Below are positions 16,719 to 26,200 of a stretch of 64,000 nucleotides of DNA, in pieces. The notes below the pieces were generated by a model. The model was not told the origin of the DNA. It saw only the letters and a list, made by a program, of their open reading frames with translations, and searched no databases. Source of the DNA: Hahella sp. HN01 (GTDB taxonomy: Bacteria; Pseudomonadota; Gammaproteobacteria; Pseudomonadales; Oleiphilaceae); NCBI RefSeq assembly GCF_018986435.1, contig NZ_JAHMIN010000011.1, forward strand, positions 52,654 to 116,653, read 5' to 3'. Each line of letters starts with the position of its first letter. Position 1 is the stretch's first letter. The position numbers and the translations under genes were made by a program.

Positions 16719-16742
16719 GATCAAATCCCGCCCCCGCAATCA
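16719..16742 (+). pseudogene. Decayed tRNA-fMet 3' tail, copy B1
   Basis: Same 24 bases as copy A1, at the equivalent place in block B, and again followed by a terminator (16753-16778). Confidence 0.65.
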
Positions 16743-16752
16743 GTACCCCTGA

Positions 16753-16778
16753 AGCTCGATTTTATATCGGGCTTTTTT
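16753..16778 (+). terminator. Duplicate terminator after decayed tRNA tail B1
   Basis: AGCTCGAT/ATCGGGCT stem with T run, matching the terminator at 16046-16071. Confidence 0.7.
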
Positions 16779-16779
16779 A

Positions 16780-17349
16780 TTGCCTGAAAAAAGGCCTTGG
16801 CTGCCGCATCTTGTACACAAGCGATCTATTTCACCTTATTATCTCGAGTCGTTTACCCGCCAGATTTCATTAGCAGTGAATCAGATTCCCACCCAATTGA
16901 GATATAAAATACCCAAAGATCATGCCTTTCCGTTAAACAGCAAAGCTTTATCGGAGGCTCTTATCGATGTACCTCAATATAGCGAGTTATCGGCGATTTT
17001 TAGGTTCGGAGACGAGTACTCACTAAGCTCCTATCGCTACAAGCTCCGTATGCAGGAGCCGGTCACCATCCTGAAAGCCACGTATTCTCGCCTGCGTACT
17101 CGCCATTCATCGCCTAATAAGTTTATCGAGCAAGGTTTATATGAGCCGAAGTGGACAATCACTTTGACTGCACTGCCAAAGGAATATTTATCCATTTCGA
17201 GCTCTCTGTTAAAGGAAGAAGCGCTTCCAAAACTGCGAGATTGGTTCATCGAGACAGGCGCACAGACAGGCTATGAAACCCACAGCATCGCGTTTATTTT
17301 TGATCTTTATAAAAAGAAGCTAACTCACAGAGAAGGTATCCGTAGGTAA
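16780..17349 (+). CDS. Hypothetical protein, possibly N-terminally truncated
   Basis: A 189-codon frame with protein-like composition (balanced aromatic and charged residues, and clear alternation such as ATYSRLRTRHSSPNKFIEQG and YEPKWTITLTALPKEYL). I do not recognise a family. The only upstream start is a TTG lying in the terminator/repeat sequence of block B, without a ribosome site, and the first seven or eight codons come from the repeat itself. Either the true start is internal or the gene lost its 5' end when the tRNA block was duplicated. GC is visibly lower than in neighbouring housekeeping genes, consistent with acquisition by transfer. Confidence 0.45.
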   Translation: MPEKRPWLPHLVHKRSISPYYLESFTRQISLAVNQIPTQLRYKIPKDHAFPLNSKALSEALIDVPQYSELSAIFRFGDEYSLSSYRYKLRMQEPVTILKATYSRLRTRHSSPNKFIEQGLYEPKWTITLTALPKEYLSISSSLLKEEALPKLRDWFIETGAQTGYETHSIAFIFDLYKKKLTHREGIRR

Positions 17350-17408
17350 GCATAAGAGCGGGCCTCGCACTGCAGCTGAGATTGGCTCTGGCCGCTTGAC
17401 TCAATCAG

Positions 17409-18074
17409 TCACAGCTCACACTCCACCACAAACAGTCCGCCTTGTTTCAGCCATGTCTTTCTCTCTTCAGACCGGTAGAAGGCGTCGGCCACTATTTCCA
17501 GTACCTGTTCCGGGGTGATTTTGTGGGAGCAGAATTCCAGCTGTTCCGGTCCATTGGCGTAATCTTCAAGAATGGTGGGGGTGAGTTCATCGTGGCGGTA
17601 TACGCCAACCACGGCGTCAGCAGCGAACTTCACTCCGCCCTGCTCCAGTTGGCGCTTGACGTCGCCCAGGGAATGCAGCATTTCGTATTCAATCGCGGTT
17701 TTCAGCATCGAGATCAGGTCGTCGGTGATTTGGGAATCCTGTAGGGCGGTGAAGTCGTCAGAAGCGCCGATTTTGTTGGCGATTAACGCCGCCAGATTGA
17801 GAATGAAAAGGCAGTGATGGCCGTCGTTAACGCTCTCCGGCAGAGCTATCGCGGCGCCATGGGGATCTTTATCTGGCAGGCCGATTAGAGCGGCCCTCTC
17901 CTCGCCATCGCAAATCCACTCAAACCCTCCCAGACACATCTCCACATCGTCGCCTGTGGCCAGCAAGCGAGATACCTGTTGTCCCGGACTGATTTCAATT
18001 GCGAGGGCGTTATACCAATGCGCCGCCAAAGCGGCCCCAATCTGCTCGACACAGTCGAATTGCGGTGCGTTCAT
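17409..18074 (-). CDS. Hypothetical cytoplasmic protein
   Basis: A 221-residue acidic protein from the ATG at 18074 (MNAPQFDCVEQIGAALAAHW); the frame could start 12 codons earlier. There is no signal peptide or membrane segment. A region with QQVSRLLATGDDVEMCLGGF and a C-terminus ending KQGGLFVVECEL are well formed, suggesting a folded alpha/beta protein. I do not recognise the family. It lies between the tRNA repeat region and a transferred-looking methyltransferase, on its own strand-run, with no clear operon partner. Confidence 0.7.
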   Translation of the reverse strand: MNAPQFDCVEQIGAALAAHWYNALAIEISPGQQVSRLLATGDDVEMCLGGFEWICDGEERAALIGLPDKDPHGAAIALPESVNDGHHCLFILNLAALIANKIGASDDFTALQDSQITDDLISMLKTAIEYEMLHSLGDVKRQLEQGGVKFAADAVVGVYRHDELTPTILEDYANGPEQLEFCSHKITPEQVLEIVADAFYRSEERKTWLKQGGLFVVECEL

Positions 18075-18501
18075 GATTTCTGTACGTCTCAAAGCAGTTA
18101 TCCAAGGCAAGTCGAAGTTCCGGCATCGTCGCTGATGATGGGAACCTTCACCTCCTTAGTCTCACGCCTGATTGAACAGGCCCAACTCAACTTGTCATCC
18201 CTATACAAGCAACATACTCTCTTTAATCCCAGCACACCGGCAAGCGGATCACAAATTTCGCGCCTCATTCCAGCTGAAATAGATGCTTGCTTAATTAGGA
18301 AAGCGAACAATGTCAAACCACCACCTAACGCGCGCTACCATAAGCAGAGCCGCCCAATGCAGGACGGCCTGCAGGTAGCTCAAGTCGCCCAGAAGCACTA
18401 CTTTGAGGCTCTGGCGACTCCGCCCCCCTTTCAACATAATTAAAAACAATCGGTTAGGCAGACAGCCTTTTATTACCTGACGCCCAAGCGAATAGTGTTA
18501 G
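18075..18501. other. Gene-poor intergenic region
   Basis: About 430 bases between two minus-strand genes. Open frames here are short and lack ribosome sites. I see no tRNA-like or strongly structured element. Confidence 0.5.
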
Positions 18502-19329
18502 TTACTTTTTAAATGCCAAACATACCCAATAAGGCATATTGGAAGAAAACCTAACATTGCTGAACCCGTTCCTCTCCAACATCTCTGTAATTTTCTCCCG
18601 GCTGAACCTCTTTTCAAGCCGGGTCCCAAACCGATCCAAAGCATCTGTCTTCATATAGTAAAACTCTTTTCCGCGGTAATCGGACAAAGGAATTCCATCA
18701 ACCTCAAAACCCAGCTTTTCGAGACACAAAGCAGCTCTTGCGAAGGGAAAATAAACAAACGCCGCGATACCGGTAGAAAGCGGCTTTTTTGCGGCGAACG
18801 GGAGACTGGACACAAACCTTCTGATCATATCGGAGATACGCCATAACGACTTAAACGCCATCCCTCTATTTTCAAAGTCGTAATAAAGATACAACAAAAA
18901 CGGAGCTCCGCTTTTAAGTAGCTCAGAGCAGGACCTTATTCCACCTTCTGTATCAGGAATGTGGTGCAACACTCCCAGACAATATCCGAAATCCTGGCTC
19001 CCGCGCTCAACAGAAACCCCATCCACAGGCGCACACTCATAGTTGATATTGCTACATTTAGATAGCTTTTTCCTAGCGACTTCCAACGCCTTCTCACTAG
19101 GATCAATACAAGTCAACCTACCTACGCGCGGAGCGACAAAACTGGCCCACCTGCCACTTCCGCATCCCATATCAAAACCGGCAGCATTACCATCCAGCAA
19201 GTCAAAGGGAAATATATCGAAGTACTGATTAAAAGCTTTTTCCAGAGAGCATTGAGCTACCTCATCCTGAGGGTATGCGTCCCACTCATTTCCGAAATCC
19301 TCTACTACTTTGGCATCCACATTCTTCAT
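18502..19329 (-). CDS. Class I SAM-dependent methyltransferase
   Basis: The 275-residue protein has the SAM-binding motif I FDMGCGSGRWASFVAP (about 50-65), motif II acidic loop TCIDPSEKALEVARKKL, and the post-motif GYCLGVLHHIPDTEGGIRSC found in UbiE/BioC-type small-molecule methyltransferases. The C-terminal part adds a hydrophobic helix region (about 175-205) typical of enzymes that act on lipids, sugars or polyketides. The substrate cannot be told. The gene is AT-richer than its surroundings and uses codons such as AAA, ATA and AGA more often, which suggests horizontal transfer. It stands alone. Confidence 0.85.
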   Translation of the reverse strand: MKNVDAKVVEDFGNEWDAYPQDEVAQCSLEKAFNQYFDIFPFDLLDGNAAGFDMGCGSGRWASFVAPRVGRLTCIDPSEKALEVARKKLSKCSNINYECAPVDGVSVERGSQDFGYCLGVLHHIPDTEGGIRSCSELLKSGAPFLLYLYYDFENRGMAFKSLWRISDMIRRFVSSLPFAAKKPLSTGIAAFVYFPFARAALCLEKLGFEVDGIPLSDYRGKEFYYMKTDALDRFGTRLEKRFSREKITEMLERNGFSNVRFSSNMPYWVCLAFKK

Positions 19330-19857
19330 AGCGTCTCCTATGGATTCTAGCGATGTTGTTCGCTCAATGCTCGTAGCGCGACAACCTGGATTTTAGCAGC
19401 CCCGCGATTCAACTCCAGTCCATTCCCATTTATCTCTTTTATCAATGTCCCTTTGAGTTTTAGTCGATGACTACGCCTTCCATCAAAGGTTAGTCCAACT
19501 TTCAGATAGTCATCACAAGGAAACCCATCGGATATTTTGTAACGACAGCCTCACCATCTCAAATTTGGACTATATTTAATACAGAGGGCCAACCGCCGCG
19601 TTCGCGGCTCCTGGACAGGCCCCTTGCGACTAGCCGGCAGTATCCGGGAAGCGGGTGAGTTCAACCAAAGCGCCTGCGCCGGGATTACGGTGGAGATGCT
19701 TCGCGAGGACGGTCGGTTAGTGAATTTTCCACACATTGAAAGTGCATTGTGTTACAGAGGATTGTTGCATCCGCTGCTCTAATAACTATTGCAATTTCAA
19801 CGCTGATCCAGAGTTTCAACTTCCGAGAGTAGTAGCAACTACAAAAAGAGCCGTCCT
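19330..19857. other. Gene-poor region, possible gene remnant
   Basis: About 530 bases without a supported gene. A plus-strand open frame of roughly 65 codons ends at 19782 (reading VEMLREDGRLVNFPHIESAL near its end) but has no start codon or ribosome site, so it may be the tail of a decayed gene. A 61-codon minus-strand frame opposite it starts with MCGKFT but does not continue like the HMCES/YedK family. Confidence 0.35.
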
Positions 19858-20169
19858 ATGAAAGTCTATATAGATGCGCCACTGGTCGCCGTCGCCCTCT
19901 TTTGCGCCGTCGCCGCAAGCATCGCCTTTGAAAGGATGTCCATCAGTGACGATAAACATCCTCCTGTAATCCAGACCAACGCTTACGCACTGGAGAATGC
20001 AATCGACCAGGACAAAGCCCCCGGAGCCCTGCCAGGCGTACAGCCCGGACTGCGCCCGGTTGCTTTAACCACCGATTACCTACGCTACCCGCCGCTGATC
20101 AGTGACGAAGCCATTCTGGAGCTATGGGCGCAAAACAAAAGGACCGCCACGCCGCTATTAACGCCTTGA
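19858..20169 (+). CDS. Small membrane-anchored or secreted hypothetical protein
   Basis: A 103-residue protein with one N-terminal hydrophobic helix (about 8-24, APLVAVALFCAVAASIAF) that could be a signal anchor, followed by a polar, proline-rich region (GALPGVQPGLRPVALTTDYL). I do not recognise a family. The start is an ATG preceded by a weak AAAGAG purine stretch. It runs towards the Crp/Fnr gene with a 25-base gap and no terminator. Confidence 0.5.
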   Translation: MKVYIDAPLVAVALFCAVAASIAFERMSISDDKHPPVIQTNAYALENAIDQDKAPGALPGVQPGLRPVALTTDYLRYPPLISDEAILELWAQNKRTATPLLTP

Positions 20170-20194
20170 AGGACGAGGAACTGCGCGCGCCGGC

Positions 20195-20845
20195 TTAGTA
20201 GTGAGCCGGCAGCGCGTCGTTAATGACGATTTTCTTTTTCTCCACCTTAATATATCCGCCTATCTCAAGATCTTTCATGATGCGCGAGACCATCTCCCGA
20301 CTGGCGCCGACCCGGTTAGCGATCTCCTGCTGCGTCAGCGGAATCTCCGTAATCAGGCGGTCGCCTTTGCGCTCCGACAGCTGTAGCAGAGTGCTGGCGA
20401 CCCTGCCGTAGACATCCATCAGCGCCAGGTTTTTCACATTATTGGTCAGTGCGCGCACGCGTTGGGTGAGGTGAATAATCAGGTTGTAGGCAAGATCGGG
20501 CGTCTGCCTGAACGCTTCCAACAGGCTGGATTTGTTCAACATCAGAAAGCGGCAAGGTTCGGTAGCCATCACCGAAGCCGAGCGCTCTTTGTCATCGAAC
20601 AGGGCCAATTCGCCGAAATATTCGCCGGCTTTGAGGTCGTTCAGAATGACCTCCTTGCCGTTCTCATCGCTACAGAACACTCTGACCCGTCCTGAGACAA
20701 TGATATAAAGGGAGTCGCTGCGGTCGCCTTCCGTAATGACAATACTGTTTTTCTGGAAACACCGAAAAACAGCATGCTTTTCCAATTGCTGGAGTTGTTC
20801 AGCGTCGAACCCGGAGAAAAGTGGAATCTGCGATAAAAGACTCAT
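20195..20845 (-). CDS. Crp/Fnr-family transcriptional regulator
   Basis: The 216-residue protein has an N-terminal cyclic-nucleotide-binding domain (about 10-125) with the phosphate-binding cassette GEYFGELALFDDKERSASVM; its FGELAL and RSAS parts match cAMP-binding Crp-like proteins. A C-terminal winged helix follows (about 145-210) with LTQQEIANRVGASREMVSRI. No FNR-type cysteine cluster is present. It is therefore likely to respond to a cyclic nucleotide. It is divergent, across 70 bases, from a CHASE2 class III cyclase that could make its ligand. Confidence 0.92.
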   Translation of the reverse strand: MSLLSQIPLFSGFDAEQLQQLEKHAVFRCFQKNSIVITEGDRSDSLYIIVSGRVRVFCSDENGKEVILNDLKAGEYFGELALFDDKERSASVMATEPCRFLMLNKSSLLEAFRQTPDLAYNLIIHLTQRVRALTNNVKNLALMDVYGRVASTLLQLSERKGDRLITEIPLTQQEIANRVGASREMVSRIMKDLEIGGYIKVEKKKIVINDALPAHY

Positions 20846-20915
20846 ACTGTATTAGCTCCGACATCATTTTTTCTTATTACGCCGTCCCCGGCTATGTTTT
20901 ATATGTTACGCGCTA

Positions 20916-22955
20916 GTGAGTGATTTTTCCGTAAAAATTAATCAGATGTCTGAACAGACACGATACCGTCCGCCTCTTCGACAGCACTTGAAAATGTGGC
21001 TGCCGCCCTTGCTGCTGAGCCTGCTTTTAGCGCTTGGCCTGATGGCGCCAGTTGGTCAGAGCATGGAGGAAGGTTTCGGACTGGATACCTTATTTCACCT
21101 GCGTGGCGAGCGCGCGCCTCCTCCCAAAGTAGCGGTGATAGCGATCACGGAAAACACCGCTGCCTACCTGCAGGTCCCGGCCCGCCTCACCGAATGGCCC
21201 CGGTCGGTTTACGGGGATCTGGTGGACACATTGGACGCACAACAGGTCGGTTTGATTGCGTTCGATATCTATTTCAGAGAAGCCCGTGACCCCGCGGCGG
21301 ACGCACGCTTCGCCGACGCTATGACCCGTAGCGGCAAGGTGGCGCTGTTCGCTTTCAGCATGCGCCGCATCACCAACGTAGATGGTCGCCGCATTGTCGC
21401 GGACAGCATCAGCGAGCCGCTCCCCCTGTTTGCAAACGCAGCGGCGACGACAGCGCCTTTCGCACTGCCGAAAGTATCTTCCAAGATCAGCCGCTTCTGG
21501 TTACGTCAGCCCGCCAACCCGCCACGCTGGGCGATGCCGGCGGCGGCGCTGTTGCAACGCGCCCCAGATCGCGAGGCCGCCCTCGCCCGCCTACAGGAGC
21601 TACGACCAACGCAGCTGTATAATTTTTATGGCCCGCCCCGATCCATACCCACCATTTTTATGGAGCACCTCCTTGCCCGCCCCGATGATTACGCCGACCT
21701 CTTACGGGACGCCACGGTCTTCATCGGCTATGCAGCGGAATATCAGCCCGACCAGCGCGACGGGTTTTATACCCCCTTCACGCCAGACACTGGCCTGGAC
21801 ATCAGCGGCGTAGAGCTGGCCGCCACCGCTTATGCCAATCTGCTGGAAAACAGCGCTGTGCGCTATCACCTTGGAGTCTGGTTCATCGCAACGCTGTTTT
21901 ACGCCGCGCTGGCGTTCGCATTAAGCAATATCGCCTCTCCCGGACGTGGATTGCTGTTGCTGTGTTTGCTTGCGGCAGGCTATATGACGCTGACGTGCAC
22001 GTTGTTCGTACAGAGTTATGTCTGGCTTCCGTGGATGACGCCTATCCTGGCGCTGACTCCTGCTGCGGCGCTGCATGGGGTATGGCGGCGCGTGCAGATT
22101 ATCGACCAGCAGAAGCGTCGTCTGGAGCTGGCTTTTGGCCGCTATATTCCGGCGCATGAAATTAAGCGTCTGGCCAGCCAGCCCGGACTACCGCAACAGC
22201 AAAAACTATTCGGCGTGTGCCTCGCAACCGACGCCGCCGGCTATACAGCGCTGTCTGAAAACGTGTCCCCGGAGCGACTGAGCCAAATCATGGATAGCTA
22301 CTACCAGGCGGTGCTCACGCCAATTCGCCAGCATGGCGGCATCATTTCCGATGTGGCGGGCGATGGGGTGATCGCGCTTTGGCCGCATATCCCTACCGAT
22401 AAGACATGGACGACAATCGAGCCCGCATTAAAGGCGTTGCGCGCATCCATCGACCTGTTCAATCAACAGTATCCGGACTCGCCGCTCCCCACCCGCATCG
22501 GCCTGCATGCGGGCGAAGTGGTATTGGGTCATTTCGGCGCTTCCGACCACTTCGAATACCGGGCGATGGGGGACATCGTCAACACGACGTCACGCATTGA
22601 AAACGCCAATAAATTACTGGGAACGGACACGCTGATCAGCGAAGCCTGCGCGGATACCCAGTCCCATTCACTACGCGCCCTGGGACGATTTCTACTACAG
22701 GGCAAACAGCATCCCGTCGCCCTGTTCAGCCTGATGCAGGACAACTGGAGTCATGACAATGAACTCGCATTTCGGCAAGCGTTGCATTGCCTGGACCTCG
22801 GAGACATCGCGCAAGCGCGAGTTATTTTTGCTCGCCTGCACGAAAATAGCGCCGATTCCGTATGCAAATTTTATCTGCGCCAATGTGATGCAATATCTTC
22901 ACAGTCAACATATAAAGGCCCACCGGAATTTGTTTCCCAACTCACCAAGGCCTAG
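20916..22955 (+). CDS. CHASE2-domain class III adenylate/guanylate cyclase
   Basis: The 679-residue membrane protein has an N-terminal transmembrane helix (about 27-50), a periplasmic CHASE2 domain (about 55-330; DTLFHLRGERAPPPKVAVIA, WPRSVYGDLVDTLDAQQVGL), about three further membrane helices (about 335-400) and a cytoplasmic class III cyclase domain (about 430-620). Metal-binding aspartates are seen in CLATDAAGYTAL and SDVAGDGVIALW, and the catalytic Asn/Arg pair in MGDIVNTTSRIENANKLLG, so it should be active. It would convert an envelope signal into cAMP or cGMP. The start is GTG 20916; ATG 20946 is an alternative, and neither has a strong ribosome site. Confidence 0.9.
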   Translation: MSDFSVKINQMSEQTRYRPPLRQHLKMWLPPLLLSLLLALGLMAPVGQSMEEGFGLDTLFHLRGERAPPPKVAVIAITENTAAYLQVPARLTEWPRSVYGDLVDTLDAQQVGLIAFDIYFREARDPAADARFADAMTRSGKVALFAFSMRRITNVDGRRIVADSISEPLPLFANAAATTAPFALPKVSSKISRFWLRQPANPPRWAMPAAALLQRAPDREAALARLQELRPTQLYNFYGPPRSIPTIFMEHLLARPDDYADLLRDATVFIGYAAEYQPDQRDGFYTPFTPDTGLDISGVELAATAYANLLENSAVRYHLGVWFIATLFYAALAFALSNIASPGRGLLLLCLLAAGYMTLTCTLFVQSYVWLPWMTPILALTPAAALHGVWRRVQIIDQQKRRLELAFGRYIPAHEIKRLASQPGLPQQQKLFGVCLATDAAGYTALSENVSPERLSQIMDSYYQAVLTPIRQHGGIISDVAGDGVIALWPHIPTDKTWTTIEPALKALRASIDLFNQQYPDSPLPTRIGLHAGEVVLGHFGASDHFEYRAMGDIVNTTSRIENANKLLGTDTLISEACADTQSHSLRALGRFLLQGKQHPVALFSLMQDNWSHDNELAFRQALHCLDLGDIAQARVIFARLHENSADSVCKFYLRQCDAISSQSTYKGPPEFVSQLTKA

Positions 22956-23288
22956 TCCATTTATATGAGTTTATTGGAATTTTTCCACTGAATTACCGGC
23001 ACTAATGCCTGGATTTATTGCTAGAATCCTCTCAGAATAATTACATGACTATGCGACACTTTCATAAGTGTTGAATAAGCCAAAAGACAGATGCGCGTCT
23101 CTGTATCCGGATTTAATCCTTAGGGATAATTTCCAAACGTTGGCGCCGCATCGATATAAAAACATAGTCATATATCTGGGCGGATATTGAGCTTGCCGGA
23201 AGCTGTTTATTAAATCCGGCGCGTTGTCCTCACGCAGTTGTCAGCCTGAACATCAATAATAAATGCGGTACCCGTTAAGGAGTTCGCC
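22956..23288. other. Intergenic leader upstream of the FecR-TPR gene
   Basis: About 330 bases with a small perfect hairpin ACACTT-TCAT-AAGTGT near 23057-23072 and a palindrome around ATCCTTAGGGAT (23115-23126). The AT-rich stretch from 23000 to 23200 probably contains the promoter for the large downstream gene. No gene is seen. Confidence 0.4.
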
Positions 23289-26200
23289 GTGGGCCTATTG
23301 CTGCGTGGCCAGTTGCTGTGTCGTGTTTCATGCGGAGCATTGTTTTCCCTTAGCCTGACGCTGTCAGGAACCTCCGTCGCCGCCCCTCCCTGCGCGGACT
23401 GGATGGGTAAAGTTATCGCCGTACAGGGAACGCTGGAAAAATCACTCCCCCAACAAACCTGGGCCTCGCTGACGTCCGAGCAATATCTCTGCCCCGGCGA
23501 TACCCTGCGCACAGGGCAAAACAGTCGCGCCTCCATCTATCTGCGCAACAACACCTACATGCGCCTGAACCAGAGCGCCATCATGCGCTTTCCCGACAAC
23601 GTCGAGAAACAAAGTTTCTGGGTGCAGCTCAAGCAAGGCGTCGCGCATTTTCTCAGCCGAATCGTCAACCGCTTTGAAGTCGACACCCCCTACGTGAACG
23701 CCATGGTGGAAGGCACTGAGTTTGTCGTAGAAGCGACGCAAGGCGGCTCCGTCACGGTAATCGAAGGCAAAGTGCTGGCTTTCAGCGACACGGAGCGCCT
23801 GCGACTGACTCAGGGAGAACAGGCGCGCAGCGATACAGGCGCGCACTTGCGCAGTTTAAAGGTGAATACGCAGGACACGGTCGCCTGGGCGATTTATTAC
23901 CCTCCAGGCACAGTGCTGAAGGAGCTGACCGCTATGAGCGACGGCGCCAGCGCCGCCACACTGTCTCAAGTCCAGGAGATGATTGATCGCAATCGCCCGG
24001 ATGCAGCGTTACAGGCGTTACGCGCCGATTCAGGCAACGAACCGTCCTTAAGGCTTGCGCAGGCGGCGATACTGTTAACGTCCGGTCAACAGCAGGAAGC
24101 AGGCAACCTCCTGGAGCCCCTGCAAAATGATCCGCGCCAGGGGCATCTCGCCCTCGCCATGCAAGCCGTGCTCGCTGCGGTCAACAGTCAGTCTCAACAG
24201 GCGTTGCAACTGGCGCAGGACGCCGTCGCCCTGCGCGCTGACAGCCCGTCCGCACAGCTCGCCCTCTCTTACGCCTGGCAGGCCAACTTAAATCTGCCGG
24301 AAGCCATTGCCGCCGCGGAAAGAGCGACGGTGGCCGCCCCTCAGAGCGTCATCACATGGACCCGTCTGGCTGAGCTTGAGCTTACTTCCGGCGCATATAG
24401 CGACGCCAAATATGCCGCCGGACGCGCAACGGAAATCGCTCCCACGCATCCTCAAGCGCAAATCGCCGCGGGATTTATCGCGTTGTTTGAACACAAACTG
24501 GCTGATGCTGACGCTCATTTCCAAAGCGCGATCAAAGCAGACCCAAGCGTTCCTGACGCATGGCTGGGTCTGGGGTTGAGCAAATTGCGCGGCGGTGATC
24601 TGGAGAGCGGACGCAACGATCTCGAAGTCGCTGTCAGTCTGTCTCCCAACAACGCTGTCTTGCGCAGCTATCTGGGGCGCGCCTATTTCGAAGAAAAACG
24701 CAGCGACGACGCCAGCGAGCAGTGGTTGCTGGCGAAAGAGCGCGATCCGCAGGACCCGACGCCGTATTTCTACGATGGGGTCAACAAACTCTTCGGCAAT
24801 GACCCCGTTGGCGCCATAGAAGAATTGGAGCGATCCAAACAACTGAACCGCAATCGCGCCGTCTATCGTTCAGACGGGCTGCTGCAAAGCGACTCCGCCG
24901 CCCGTAGCGCAGCGTTGGCCCGCGCATACGGTGAAGCAGGCTTCGATCAGGCGGTGCTTTTGGAAGGATGGGAAGCGCTCAGGCAAGATCCGACCAGCGC
25001 CGATGGCCATCGTTTGCTCGCGGATCGCTACCTGTCGCAACCCAATCATCAGGCCGCCCGGGTTTCCGAACTCATGCAGGCGCAGCTCTGGCAACCTATC
25101 ACTGCTTATCCGCTGCAACCGCAACTCTACGAGACTGGACTGCCTATCGTGGAAGGACTAGGGCCCTCACGCAGCGGCGTCAACGAATACCATCCCTTGT
25201 TTCTACAAGATGGAGTTTACGGCCTGACCAATGGCTTCGTCGGCAGCGACGACACCTGGGGAGAAGACATCGTCGTCTCCGGTTTACAGGGCCCGGTGAG
25301 CGCCAGCTTCGGCCAGTATCACTATGAAAGCGATGGCTTTCGCAACGGACTGGATCAGGAACAGGATATCTACAATGGGCTTTTACAGTGGCAGATTCAT
25401 CCTTCCATCAGCATTCAGCTGGAAGCGCGAAAGGCTGAGAAAGAGGATCATTTATTTAAGCTGCAATCCATTGAGCCAGACGCAGAGCCCGAGGACCGGA
25501 GTGTCGACACAAAAACCTACAGATTTGGCTTAGCCAGCCGCCTGGACAATCACAATAGCTGGCTGTTTTCCGCTATTCGCCAGAAGTTTGAGGAAGAGCA
25601 AGCGCTGGCTGCGGCAGATACCTTTTCAGACCGCAAGCCGCGTACTTATGAGGTGCAATATATCCATACCGCCTCAAACTTCTATGCTCAAATCGGCGCT
25701 GGCAGGGCTTCGATTGAAACGAAAACGAACATCCAGAATCCTGCTGGATATATCAATAGCGACGACGACATCACCCACCGAAATCTATATACCTATTTTG
25801 GAATCCAGCCCACAGAATCAGTATTTCTATTAATTGGCGCCGCCTACGATAACTTGCGGCTTGAAGTAGCGCGCAACACTTTCTTTGATTTTCCATTCCC
25901 GTTACCGGATATCGATATTAGCGACAGCGCCACTGACGAAGTTAAACAATGGTCCCCCAAGTTCGGCGTTGAATTCACGCCAACTGAACAACTTACTTTC
26001 CGATTAGCGACATTTAGGTCCCTCAAACGCGATATCGCCGCTGATCGCACCATCGAACCGGCGCAAATTCTCGGTTTCAATCAGTTGTATGACGACCCCA
26101 ACGGCTCAGATGTAAAAACCTACGCAGCAGCAGTGGATTACAAGCTGGGCGGCCGCTTCGGCGCCGGCTTGGAAGCGATGCGACGCACCGTGGATATTCA

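Noticed and set aside
19551-19736. Minus-strand frame starting MCGKFT, like HMCES/YedK proteins
   Set aside because: Only the first residues resemble the family; the rest does not match and no ribosome site is seen.
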